DNA from: an uncultured Pelagibacteraceae bacterium
Lineage (GTDB): Bacteria; Pseudomonadota; Alphaproteobacteria; Pelagibacterales; Pelagibacteraceae
Length of the DNA stretch: 33,657 nucleotides
Reading direction: 5' to 3'
Assembly (NCBI GenBank): GCA_902596185.1
Contig: CACJSX010000009.1
Location: forward strand, 1-33,657
In this document: in pieces, positions 16,458 through 25,215 of the stretch
Layout: each line of letters starts with the position of its first letter
How positions within the stretch are numbered: position 1 is the first letter of the stretch
Made by a program: the position numbers and the translations under genes
The notes under the pieces: generated by a model
Database searches by the model: none
Seen by the model: only the letters and a program-made list of their open reading frames with translations
Told to the model about the DNA's origin: nothing

Positions 16458-16732
16458 TGTTTTTAATCAACTGTCCATACTGCGGAGAAAGAGATCAGCA
16501 AGAATTTAAAGCTGGCGGTGAAGCTCATATTGAGAGACCTAAGCAACCAACAGAATTAAGTGATGATGAGTGGGCAGAATATTTATTTATGAGAAAAAAT
16601 ATTAAAGGTGTTCAATTTGAAAGATGGAACCATGCACATGGTTGTCGCAAATGGTTTAATATGGTTAGAGATACATCTAACGATGAAATAAAAGCAATAT
16701 ATAAAATGGGTGAAAAACCACCTTCTCAATAA
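16457..16732 (+). CDS. soxD: Sarcosine oxidase, delta subunit
   Basis: Small zinc-containing structural subunit of the heterotetramer. It has 91 residues. The zinc ligands C6, C9 (NCPYCGERD), H59 and C63 (WNHAHGCRKWFN) are all present with the spacing typical of the family. The segment GGEAHIERP and the C-terminal FNMVRDT are characteristic too. It overlaps soxB by one base and ends one base before the preferred soxA start, so all sox genes should be translated in a coupled way. Confidence 0.96.
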   Translation: MFLINCPYCGERDQQEFKAGGEAHIERPKQPTELSDDEWAEYLFMRKNIKGVQFERWNHAHGCRKWFNMVRDTSNDEIKAIYKMGEKPPSQ

Positions 16733-16733
16733 A

Positions 16734-19700
16734 ATGACTAAAAACTTAAGAGTAAAATCCAGCGAGTATATTGATGAAACTAATAGAATTTCCTTTAAAT
16801 TTAATGGCAAAACTTACCATGGATTTAAAGGCGATACTTTAGCATCAGCATTACTAGCAAATGATATTCATTTAGTCGGAAGAAGTTTTAAATATCATAG
16901 ACCAAGGGGAATTATGACGTCAGGCTCAGAGGAGCCAAATGCTATAGTTCAAATAAACCCTGATACTAACAGAACAGAACCCAATGTTAGAGCAACTGAA
17001 GTAGAGATTTATGAAGGTTTGGAGGCATCAAGTCAAAATTGTTGGCCTAGTGTTGAATTTGATATTGGTGGAATAAACAATTTTCTCTCCCCTTTTTTTC
17101 CAGCAGGTTTTTATTATAAAACATTTATGTGGCCTGCTAGTTTCTGGGAAAAATATGAATTTTTCATACGACACTCAGCTGGTCTAGGGAAATCACCAAC
17201 TTCAAGTGACCCTGACATTTATGACCACAGAAATGTTCACTGTGATGTATTGGTTGTAGGCGCTGGTATCTCGGGAATACTGGCAGCAAAAAATGCAGCT
17301 AAAAATAATTTTAAAACCTTGTTAGTAGATGAAAAAAATGAACTTGGTGGATCAACTATTTATGAAAATAATGAATTTAACAAAATTGACAATAAAACAC
17401 CTTCAGAATGGTTAAAAAAAGAAATAGAGGAGATTAAAGGTATTAAAAATCTTGAGATAAAAACTAGAACAAGTGTAGCTGCTTATCATCAATATAATTA
17501 TCTTTTGGCTAGAGAAAATCTAACTGATCATTTAGAGGCAAAAGATAAAACAAATAAAATCAGACAAAGACTTCTTAAAATTAGAGCTAAGAAAGTTATT
17601 TTAGCCACAGGTGCTTTAGAAAGACCTTTGATATTTAATAATAATGATAGACCAGGAATAATGCTTTCATCTGCTGTAAAAAAATACAGTGAATTTTATG
17701 GTGTTGCATGCGGTAGTAAAAATGTATTTTTTACTAATAATGATAGTGCTTACGAAAGTGCTTTGTCACTATATAACAAAGGTATAAACGTTGAGGCAAT
17801 TATTGATATAAGAGAACAATCTGAAAGTAAAATTGTTAAAAAAGTAAAAGAAGCAGGTATTAAAATTTACTGGTCACACTCGATTGTTGATACAATTGGT
17901 TACAAAAGACTAAATAGTGTTTCAATCATGAAGCTATCTATTGATGGAACATCGGTTACTGGAAGTAAAATTTCTATTTCATGTGATTGCTTAGGAGTTG
18001 CTGGTGGGTGGACACCTGCTGTACATTTATATACACAATCAGGAAGTAAACTTAAGTTTAATGAAGAAAAAAATGTGTTCTTACCAAATCAGAATAAATC
18101 TGAACAAATAAGTGTAGGATCTTGTGGAGGAGATTTTAAGATTGATGAAATTATTAAAAATTTAAATCAAAAACTTAAAGATAACTTAAATATTAAGGAA
18201 ACAGATTTAGATAATGTTAAAGTTGAGATTGATCAGGAAAATTCAAAAAGAAATATTTGGTTGCTACCTTCTGATAAACCGTTGGGCAAAACTAAACCAT
18301 TTGTAGATTATCAAAACGATGCAACTGCTAAAGATATCAAACTAGCCTTAAGAGAAGGTTTTAGATCAATCGAACATGTTAAAAGATACACGACTACGGG
18401 TATGGGAACTGATCAAGGTAAACTAGGAAATATGCATGCATTGGGAATAATTGCAGACACAGCAGGCGTTAAAATGGCTGAACTAGGTACAACTACTTTT
18501 AGACCTCCTTACACACCATTAACATTTGGAACTATTGTGGGTCGAAATGTAGGAAAGTTTTTTGATATTTTTAGAAGAACATCAATGAATGATTGGCATG
18601 TTGAAAATAAAGCTGAATTTGAAAATGTCGGTCAATGGAAGAGAGCATGGTACTACCCTATTAACGGAGAAACTATGCATCAAGCAGTACAAAGAGAAAG
18701 TAAAGCTGCAAGAGAAAGTGCAGGTATATTAGATGCCTCTACTCTTGGTAAAATTGATATTCAAGGAAGTGATGCTTCTGAATTTTTAAATAGAGTTTAT
18801 ACAAATGCTTGGTCAAAATTAGCTATAGGAAAATGTAGATATGGCCTAATGCTAAATGAGGATGGTATGGTTTATGATGATGGAGTCACAACAAGATTAG
18901 GTGAAAATCATTACATCATGACCACAACAACTGGTGGAGCAGCAAATGTTTTGGGTAAACTTGAAGACTATCTTCAAACAGAATGGCCTGAGCTTGATGT
19001 TTACTTAACCTCTGTAACAGATCATTATGCTACAGCTAGTTTATGCGGACCTAATAGTAAAAAAATTCTAAAAAAAATAATTCCTGATTTAGATTTATCA
19101 GATGAAAATTTTCCTCACATGTCATTCAAAGAAGCAAATATTGGAAGCATTCAGTGCAGAATAATGAGGATTAGTTTTACTGGCGAACATAGCTACGAAA
19201 TCAATGTTCAAGCAAGTTATGGAAAAGATTTATGGAAAAAATGCATGGAAGCAGGTCAAGAGTTTAATATTACTCCTTATGGAACTGAGACAATGCACTT
19301 ATTAAGGGCAGAAAAAGGTTTTATCATTGTTGGTCAAGATACAGATGGAACAATGACTCCTATCGATCTTCAAATGGATTGGATAGTAAGCAAGAAGAAA
19401 TACGATTTCATAGGAAAAAGATCTCTTTATAGATCTGATACAATGAGAGAAGATAGAAAGCAATTAGTAGGTTTATTAACTGATGATCCAAATATTGTTT
19501 TAGAAGAAGGAGCACAAATAGTTTCTGAGTTAAATCAAAGTCCGGTTGAAATGCTTGGACATGTAACATCAAGTTATTTCAGTCCAAACCTAAAGAAATC
19601 AATAGCCCTTGCAGTAGTTAGAGGTGGAAAAGATATGATGGGAAAAAAACTTTTTGTGCCCATGGAAAATAAAAATATTAATGTCACTATTGCGAATCCA

Positions 19701-19739
19701 GTATTTTATGATGAGAAAAATCAGAGGTTAAATGCTTAA
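16734..19739 (+). CDS. soxA: Sarcosine oxidase, alpha subunit
   Basis: Largest subunit; binds NAD+ and, in its C-terminal half, tetrahydrofolate, onto which the methyl-derived carbon is transferred as 5,10-methylene-THF. From the ATG at 16734 it has 1001 residues. The N-terminal ferredoxin-like domain contains GDTLASALLAND and SFKYHRPRG but no iron-sulfur cysteine set. A Rossmann motif (VVGAGISGILAA) starts near residue 174. ATGALERPLIF and TTTGMGTDQGK belong to the oxidoreductase part. From about residue 610 the protein resembles the glycine-cleavage T-protein (GILDASTLGKIDIQG, SFTGEHSYEINV). An in-frame ATG at 16710 would add 8 residues inside soxD; I prefer the later start, one base after the soxD stop. 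Confidence 0.95.
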   Translation: MTKNLRVKSSEYIDETNRISFKFNGKTYHGFKGDTLASALLANDIHLVGRSFKYHRPRGIMTSGSEEPNAIVQINPDTNRTEPNVRATEVEIYEGLEASSQNCWPSVEFDIGGINNFLSPFFPAGFYYKTFMWPASFWEKYEFFIRHSAGLGKSPTSSDPDIYDHRNVHCDVLVVGAGISGILAAKNAAKNNFKTLLVDEKNELGGSTIYENNEFNKIDNKTPSEWLKKEIEEIKGIKNLEIKTRTSVAAYHQYNYLLARENLTDHLEAKDKTNKIRQRLLKIRAKKVILATGALERPLIFNNNDRPGIMLSSAVKKYSEFYGVACGSKNVFFTNNDSAYESALSLYNKGINVEAIIDIREQSESKIVKKVKEAGIKIYWSHSIVDTIGYKRLNSVSIMKLSIDGTSVTGSKISISCDCLGVAGGWTPAVHLYTQSGSKLKFNEEKNVFLPNQNKSEQISVGSCGGDFKIDEIIKNLNQKLKDNLNIKETDLDNVKVEIDQENSKRNIWLLPSDKPLGKTKPFVDYQNDATAKDIKLALREGFRSIEHVKRYTTTGMGTDQGKLGNMHALGIIADTAGVKMAELGTTTFRPPYTPLTFGTIVGRNVGKFFDIFRRTSMNDWHVENKAEFENVGQWKRAWYYPINGETMHQAVQRESKAARESAGILDASTLGKIDIQGSDASEFLNRVYTNAWSKLAIGKCRYGLMLNEDGMVYDDGVTTRLGENHYIMTTTTGGAANVLGKLEDYLQTEWPELDVYLTSVTDHYATASLCGPNSKKILKKIIPDLDLSDENFPHMSFKEANIGSIQCRIMRISFTGEHSYEINVQASYGKDLWKKCMEAGQEFNITPYGTETMHLLRAEKGFIIVGQDTDGTMTPIDLQMDWIVSKKKYDFIGKRSLYRSDTMREDRKQLVGLLTDDPNIVLEEGAQIVSELNQSPVEMLGHVTSSYFSPNLKKSIALAVVRGGKDMMGKKLFVPMENKNINVTIANPVFYDEKNQRLNA

Positions 19740-20295
19740 CTATAATTCAGTTATTAAAAATGAAATTAAGCAAGAAAGTATTTCTGTAAAGGAAATCTCT
19801 CCAGTAATAAAAATTAATTTGAGAGGTAAAAAAAGAGAATTTTTAACTAATGTTGGTAAAAATCTTAATATGATCTTACCTACAGAAGCAAACACTTCAA
19901 CAAGTAGTGATAAATTAACAGCAATATGGCTTAGTCCAGACGAATGGATGATAATCTCAAATGAGCTGGCAAGTAAAGACACTAACAAATCCGATCTATA
20001 TGAAATGTTATTTAATAGTATTTCAAAAACAAATTTAGGTGCTGTTATAGATGTAACAGATCAATTTGTTCAATTAGAACTTAAAGGTGAAAATGTCTAT
20101 GAAATCTTTTCAGCAGGATCTCCCTATAATTTTAATGAATTTAAAGAAAAAAAAGGATCAACAACTCAGACAGTTTTAAATCATGTGGATGTAATTCTGC
20201 ACCATAAAGATGAAAATATTTTAAATCTGTTTGTTAGAAGATCTTTTGCTGAACACCTTTTCTCATGGATTGAAGACTGTGCTTCAAGATTATAA
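19732..20295 (+). CDS. soxG: Sarcosine oxidase, gamma subunit
   Basis: Fourth subunit, a T-protein-like fold that packs against alpha in known structures. It has 187 residues, normal for SoxG. Conserved features are WLSPDEWMI, the AVIDVTDQFVQLELKG stretch, and FVRRSFAEHLFSWIEDCA at the C-terminus. It overlaps soxA by 8 bases and closes the operon. Its stop is 2 bases from the stop of the convergent nuclease gene. No aminomethyltransferase, dimethylglycine dehydrogenase or purU gene is attached to the operon here. Confidence 0.94.
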   Translation: MLNYNSVIKNEIKQESISVKEISPVIKINLRGKKREFLTNVGKNLNMILPTEANTSTSSDKLTAIWLSPDEWMIISNELASKDTNKSDLYEMLFNSISKTNLGAVIDVTDQFVQLELKGENVYEIFSAGSPYNFNEFKEKKGSTTQTVLNHVDVILHHKDENILNLFVRRSFAEHLFSWIEDCASRL

Positions 20296-20297
20296 AC

Positions 20298-20825
20298 TTA
20301 TTTTTTTCTTCTAAAGTCCCATGGCATTTCAAATTTGCCTTGCCAAAGGCCTTTTTTTTCATTTTTAGCATTAATTTCGTTTGATATATATTTTTTTGAG
20401 TACTTTCTATAAGCTACTGCATAACCGTTTGAAACTAGCCAAGAATTCAGATTTAAATTTCTTTTATAACACTCTCCAATTAATCTTTTATATCTGTCAA
20501 TATCCAAAATTTTACAAGTTATTACTTTGTTATTTATTTTTTTTTGTAATTTTTGAGTTGAAATTTTTCCACATGGATAATCTTTAGTAAAAGTAAAAAA
20601 AATTATTGTTAAATATGGTTTTTTACACATTTGCTTGAATTCAGGTGCATCAATTCCATGCAATCTTATCTTTTTTGAGTTTATTTTTATTGTATCACCA
20701 TCAATAATTTGAGCATTTCCAGAAATTTCTTTAGTCTCTTCAGACCTAACATCGTTATATGTGAGAATAAAAAAAATCGAACAGATTATAATTAAAATTA
20801 TCGCTTTCCTTTTTGTAAAAAACAT
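20298..20825 (-). CDS. Exported thermonuclease-like (SNase-fold) nuclease
   Basis: A staphylococcal-nuclease-fold protein that probably cleaves DNA or RNA outside the cytoplasmic membrane. It has 175 residues. An N-terminal hydrophobic segment (about residues 7-22) acts as a signal peptide or membrane anchor. The SNase active site appears complete: D44 in IIDGDTIKI, R54, D59 and E62 in IRLHGIDAPEF, and R114 in DRYKRLIGEC. Cysteines at 67, 85, 104 and 119 could form disulfides in the periplasm. It is the last gene of the gat block, 13 bases after the MATE gene. Possible roles include nutrient scavenging from nucleic acids; this is inference. Confidence 0.85.
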   Translation of the reverse strand: MFFTKRKAIILIIICSIFFILTYNDVRSEETKEISGNAQIIDGDTIKINSKKIRLHGIDAPEFKQMCKKPYLTIIFFTFTKDYPCGKISTQKLQKKINNKVITCKILDIDRYKRLIGECYKRNLNLNSWLVSNGYAVAYRKYSKKYISNEINAKNEKKGLWQGKFEMPWDFRRKK

Positions 20826-20838
20826 ATTTAAAAAAAAA

Positions 20839-22176
20839 TTAAATATTAGCTAATTTATGTTTAATATAATATTTAACATAAAATAGTAACATTAATGATA
20901 TCAACCATTGAAAAATAGCCCAAATATAAAAAAAAGTTTTAAAATCTGCATTTAAATACTTTGCAATGTAAAAGGATAAAACTGGTACTATAACATTTCT
21001 GGCAATATTATTAACCATGGCTTTTTCAGATTTTTTTAAAGCCATAAAAAATCCATTTGATAAGAAAAATATTGGATAAGCAGGTAAAATAAATGCAGAA
21101 ATCTTAAGGTACATCGAGCAATGCATAATTACATCTGGATTTGAAGAAAAGAATTTAGGAACAATGTCAGCACTTATAAAAATAACTACACCAGCTATTA
21201 ACATTATAAATAGACCGTATTTTATTGAGGTAAAATAGGATTGCTCCACTCTATCGTAATATTTTGCTCCAATATTTTGCGCTATTATAGAAATTATTGC
21301 TGTATTAATTCCTAATATTGGTAACAAAACTACTTGCTCAATTCTTGTGGCAGATCCATATCCTGCTACAGCATATTCACCAAATAATCCAACATATGTA
21401 AAAACAATTGTTGCAGCAATAGAATACCCTAATATGGCAATTGTAATTGGCATTGATTGAAAAAAAATATTTTTTAAGAAAAAAAATTTAGCTTTGAAAT
21501 GGTTTAAAGTTATTTGTTTAATCCTTTGATTATTTAATATTTTTATCAGAATAACAAAAAAAGATACAAATTGAGCAATTAAAGTTGCTATCCCAATACC
21601 AGTTATTCCCAATGGTGGTATAAATAAAAAACCAAAAATAAAAATTGGATTTAAAATAATGTTTAATAAAAAAGAAAATATTAGAACATTTCTGTAAGTT
21701 TTAGTATCTCCCTCTGCGTGTAAAAATGAATTTAATGCTACTACTAAAATAAATAATATCGTACCTAAAAAAATTATATTTATATATTCGAGTCCAAGAA
21801 TTGTTACTTCTTGAGAGGAATTCATTAATAAGAATATCTTTTCACCAAAAGCAAATCCTAAAATAGATACAACTACCGAGATTATAATAGAATAAATGAT
21901 TACATTTCCAAAATAACTTAAAACATTTTTTTCGTTTTTTTCTCCGATACTGCTACCAATCAATGATGTTCCCGCTACGGTAACTCCAATGGATGTCGCA
22001 ATAATACAAAAATATATCGGAAAAGACTTACTCAAAGCAGATAAGGCTTCTGGCGATATTTTTCCTGCATAAAAAGTATCTACGATTGTATAAAGTGTTT
22101 GGAATAAAGTTCCTACACTTGCTGGTACAGCAAGTTTTCTTACTAACAACGAAACTTCATCTTTTAATAAATTCAT
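20839..22176 (-). CDS. MATE family efflux transporter
   Basis: Inner-membrane multidrug and toxin extrusion transporter with 445 residues and about 12 hydrophobic segments in two related halves. The N-terminus (LLVRKLAVPASVGTLFQTLY, then IVDTFYAG) is typical of NorM/DinF-like MATE proteins, and the first half contains IGVTVAGTSLIGSSIGE. The second half has GYGSATRIEQVVLLP, which mirrors it. Transport is driven by H+ or Na+ in known relatives; the substrate here cannot be read from the sequence. It lies between trhO and the nuclease in the same orientation with 14- and 13-base gaps, so it is probably co-transcribed with them. Confidence 0.92.
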   Translation of the reverse strand: MNLLKDEVSLLVRKLAVPASVGTLFQTLYTIVDTFYAGKISPEALSALSKSFPIYFCIIATSIGVTVAGTSLIGSSIGEKNEKNVLSYFGNVIIYSIIISVVVSILGFAFGEKIFLLMNSSQEVTILGLEYINIIFLGTILFILVVALNSFLHAEGDTKTYRNVLIFSFLLNIILNPIFIFGFLFIPPLGITGIGIATLIAQFVSFFVILIKILNNQRIKQITLNHFKAKFFFLKNIFFQSMPITIAILGYSIAATIVFTYVGLFGEYAVAGYGSATRIEQVVLLPILGINTAIISIIAQNIGAKYYDRVEQSYFTSIKYGLFIMLIAGVVIFISADIVPKFFSSNPDVIMHCSMYLKISAFILPAYPIFFLSNGFFMALKKSEKAMVNNIARNVIVPVLSFYIAKYLNADFKTFFYIWAIFQWLISLMLLFYVKYYIKHKLANI

Positions 22177-22190
22177 TAATTTAAGATTTG

Positions 22191-23096
22191 TTAATACTCT
22201 TTTTGGAAGATATGTCTTTTTCCTACTTCTTTAGCAAGATTAATTTGTTTTTGTCTCATTCTAAATCTTGATTTTTGATGATCTGTTAGATTATCGTGAC
22301 AATTTGGACATGAAACACCCTCTTCATATTTTTTTGATTTTTTATCCTTAAGAGAAATAGGCTTCCTACAACCACTGCACATTGAGTAAGAACCAACTTT
22401 TAGACCATGTTTTAAACTAATTCTGTTATCAAAAACAAAACATTCACCTTTCCATAAACTTTTTTTCTTATTAGTTTTTTTAAGATAATTTAAAATTCCA
22501 CCATTTAACTGGTAAATATTATTAAAACCTTTTTTCTCTAAATATACAGATGCCTTTTCACAACGAATTCCACCAGTACAAAACATAGCTATAGGTTGAT
22601 TTTTTTTTAATTTTTTTAGATATTTTGGAAAATCTCTAAAGTTATCAACATCAGGATTGATTGCTCCCTTAAATGTGCCAACATCGTACTCAAATGGTTT
22701 TCTCGCATCAATAAGAATAGTATCATTTTCTTTAATCAGCTTATTCCACTTAATTGGATCTACATGGCTATCCTTTTTCTTTATTCTTTTATTTAAAATT
22801 AAATTCATAGGAACAACTTCATTTTTAATTTTTACTTTAGGTTTGTGAAATGGTTGGAATGAGCTTTTAGAGACATTACTACTGTTAAAATCTTTAAATT
22901 TAAGAGTTCTTTTAAAATTGTTAATTGTGAATTTAATGTCTGCAGCTTTACCAGAAATGGTTCCATTTACCCCTTCTTTAGAGATAATTATAGTACCTCT
23001 AATATTTTTCTTTTTTAAAGTTTCAAACAAAACTTTTTGTTTTTTCTTAAGATAAGTAATTTTAACAAATTTATAAAAGCCAACTACTTCAAACAT
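22191..23096 (-). CDS. trhO: tRNA uridine(34) hydroxylase TrhO (rhodanese-like, UPF0176)
   Basis: Oxygen-dependent enzyme that hydroxylates U34 at C5 in a set of tRNAs (ho5U), the precursor of cmo5U or mo5U. It has 301 residues. The N-terminal domain carries GTIIISKEGVNGTISG; the rhodanese domain carries LIDARKPFEYDVGTFKGAINP and the catalytic loop MFCTGGIRCEKAS with C173; the C-terminal part has two CxxC pairs (C240/C243, C263/C266) that may bind zinc. The start overlaps the stop of the upstream O-methyltransferase by one base. Prephenate-dependent TrhP is not in this window. Confidence 0.93.
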   Translation of the reverse strand: MFEVVGFYKFVKITYLKKKQKVLFETLKKKNIRGTIIISKEGVNGTISGKAADIKFTINNFKRTLKFKDFNSSNVSKSSFQPFHKPKVKIKNEVVPMNLILNKRIKKKDSHVDPIKWNKLIKENDTILIDARKPFEYDVGTFKGAINPDVDNFRDFPKYLKKLKKNQPIAMFCTGGIRCEKASVYLEKKGFNNIYQLNGGILNYLKKTNKKKSLWKGECFVFDNRISLKHGLKVGSYSMCSGCRKPISLKDKKSKKYEEGVSCPNCHDNLTDHQKSRFRMRQKQINLAKEVGKRHIFQKEY

Positions 23097-23746
23097 TATA
23101 ATTTTCTACAAACAGTCATTCCATCACCAAGAGGAATTATTAACTTTTCAACCCTTGTATCCTTTGAGATATGGCTATTAAACTCTTTAATATTTTTGGT
23201 AAATTTATCATTATTATTTTCATTCACAACTTCTCCATACCATAAAACATTATCAATGATTATTAGACCATTTTTGTTCAATAATTGTAAAGAACGTTCA
23301 TAGTATTCAATATAATTCATTTTATCAGCATCGATAAAAACTAAATCAAACTTTTCATTTTTAATTTCATCTAAACTTTCTAAAGCAGGTTTAATTAATG
23401 TTTTTATTTTATGGTATTGATTAGCTTTTTTAAAAAAATCTATTGCAACTTTATTAGTTTCTTCATTTTTATCTAAAGCAATTATTTTGCCGTCATCTGA
23501 TAATGCCAAAGCCATAGATAACGTACTTAATCCTGTAAATGTACCTATCTCTAAAACTTTTTTGATATTTGAAATTTTTATAATTAAATGCAGAAATTGA
23601 CTTTGTGAAATTGAGATTTGCATTCTTTTGATATCACCAAGAGATTCGTTGTAATCAATTATTTCTTTTTGGACTGGATGTAAGTCAAATCCATGACTTA
23701 AAATGTACTCTTGGAGTTCTTTAGTTATGTTTAGGTCTGAACCCAT
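23096..23746 (-). CDS. Class I SAM-dependent O-methyltransferase, candidate TrmR-like tRNA ho5U34 methyltransferase
   Basis: A 216-residue soluble methyltransferase of the caffeoyl-CoA O-methyltransferase-like family. The SAM-binding motif is VLEIGTFTGLSTLSMAL at about residues 64-80; IALDKNEE, DLVFIDADKMNY (D139, D141) and IIIDNVLWYGEV (D165, N166) supply the ribose and metal contacts. The family includes small-molecule enzymes and Bacillus TrmR, which methylates 5-hydroxyuridine at tRNA position 34 and has nearly the same size. Here the gene is translationally coupled to trhO and follows gatB by 5 bases. I therefore infer a role in turning ho5U34 into mo5U34. The general class is sure; the substrate is inference. 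Confidence 0.88.
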   Translation of the reverse strand: MGSDLNITKELQEYILSHGFDLHPVQKEIIDYNESLGDIKRMQISISQSQFLHLIIKISNIKKVLEIGTFTGLSTLSMALALSDDGKIIALDKNEETNKVAIDFFKKANQYHKIKTLIKPALESLDEIKNEKFDLVFIDADKMNYIEYYERSLQLLNKNGLIIIDNVLWYGEVVNENNNDKFTKNIKEFNSHISKDTRVEKLIIPLGDGMTVCRKL

Positions 23747-23751
23747 AAATT

Positions 23752-25215
23752 CTAAAGTTTTTTCTTTAAAATCTCATTGACTAATTGAGGATTTGCTTTT
23801 CCTCCAGAAACTTTCATTACTTGACCTACAAAGAAACCAAATAATTTAACTTTACCTGATTTATATTCAGTGGCTTTATCTCTATTATCATCAATAACCT
23901 TATCTATCAGTGCCTCAAGTGCTTTTGGATCACTTTCTTGTTTTAAACCTTTTTCTTCAACAATTTTTTTAGGATCCTTATCTCCTTCCATCATTTGTTC
24001 GAAAACTGTTTTTGCAATTTTTCCAGAGATTGTTCCATCTTTAATTAAATTAATTAACTTTGATAAGTTACCTGCACTTATAGGGCTTTCTGTTATTTCT
24101 AAATTTTTTTCATTTAACGCTGCAAATAATTCACCAATTATCCAATTTGTTGCAAGTTTTACATCAGATTTCTTAATTACATTTTCAAAGTAATTTGATG
24201 TTTCATTATCAGAAACTAAAATATTTGCTTCGTAAGGTGATAATTTGAATTTATCTATAAATCTTTTTTTCTTTTCATCTGGAAGCTCTGGAATTTCTGA
24301 TTTTAATTTTTCAATAAAATCATCTGAAACCACTAATGGCAATAAGTCTGGATCTGGAAAATATCTATAATCATGAGCATCTTCTTTTGATCTCATTGAT
24401 CTAGTTTCATTCTTTTTAGTGTCAAAAAGTCTTGTTTCTTGATCAATCGTTTGACCATCCTCAATTAAATCTACTTGTCTATTAGCTTCGTATTCAATTG
24501 CCATCTGCATGAATTTTATTGAGTTAACATTTTTAATCTCGCATCGGGTTCCAAACTCTTTTGAACCTTTTTTTCTAACAGATACATTTACATCTGCTCT
24601 TAAAGATCCTTCCTGCATATTTCCATCACAAGTTCCTAAATATCTCATTATAGATCTTAATTTTTTAATATATGCATTTACTTCATCTGGGGATCTTAGG
24701 TCAGGTTTACTTACAATCTCCATTAAGGCCACACCTGATCTATTTAAATCTACAAAAGTATTTTTAGGATCTAGATCATGAATGCTTTTGCCCGCATCTT
24801 GCTCCAAGTGTAATCTTTCTATACCTACCTCTTTTTGACCATCTGGCATATCAAGTATTACTTTACCCTCACCTACAATTGGATCTTTGAATTGTGAGAT
24901 TTGATACCCCTGAGGTAAGTCAGCATAAAAATAATTTTTTCTATCAAAGACAGATTTCTTATTGATTTTAGCTTTTAAACCAATTCCTGTTTTGATAGCT
25001 TGTTTTACACAATACTCGTTTATTACTGGCAACATTCCTGGAAATGCTGCATCAACTAAACTTACTTGAGTATTTGGCTCAGCTCCAAATTTGGTCGCTG
25101 ATGTTGAGAATAATTTTGACTCCGATGTAACTTGTGCATGAACTTCTAAACCAATGACAACTTCATATTGATTATCATGTCTATTAATTAGATATTCAGA
25201 TTTGTTCTTACTCAC
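23752..25215 (-). CDS. gatB: Aspartyl/glutamyl-tRNA amidotransferase subunit B
   Basis: Kinase and tRNA-binding subunit of GatCAB, which activates Glu-tRNA(Gln) or Asp-tRNA(Asn) for amidation. It has 487 residues. The N-terminal signature is [11 protein letters not shown] with [26 protein letters not shown] and [11 protein letters not shown] follow in the catalytic cradle, and [17 protein letters not shown] is characteristic. The C-terminal YqeY-like tail ends near [16 protein letters not shown]. The start is a GTG at 25213-25215, overlapping the gatA stop as GTGA. Confidence 0.97.
   Translation of the reverse strand: MSKNKSEYLINRHDNQYEVVIGLEVHAQVTSESKLFSTSATKFGAEPNTQVSLVDAAFPGMLPVINEYCVKQAIKTGIGLKAKINKKSVFDRKNYFYADLPQGYQISQFKDPIVGEGKVILDMPDGQKEVGIERLHLEQDAGKSIHDLDPKNTFVDLNRSGVALMEIVSKPDLRSPDEVNAYIKKLRSIMRYLGTCDGNMQEGSLRADVNVSVRKKGSKEFGTRCEIKNVNSIKFMQMAIEYEANRQVDLIEDGQTIDQETRLFDTKKNETRSMRSKEDAHDYRYFPDPDLLPLVVSDDFIEKLKSEIPELPDEKKKRFIDKFKLSPYEANILVSDNETSNYFENVIKKSDVKLATNWIIGELFAALNEKNLEITESPISAGNLSKLINLIKDGTISGKIAKTVFEQMMEGDKDPKKIVEEKGLKQESDPKALEALIDKVIDDNRDKATEYKSGKVKLFGFFVGQVMKVSGGKANPQLVNEILKKKL

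Noticed and set aside
20298..20825. SNase-like gene as part of a mobile element or toxin system.
   Set aside because: No transposase, integrase, immunity-like gene or repeat is next to it, and its base composition matches its neighbours.
23870..24781. Long open frames on the plus strand opposite gatB, and similar antisense frames at 8217-8507, 8855-9094, 10455-10676 and 26748-26990.
   Set aside because: They mirror conserved genes, show no family motifs and arise easily from codon bias in A+T-rich DNA.
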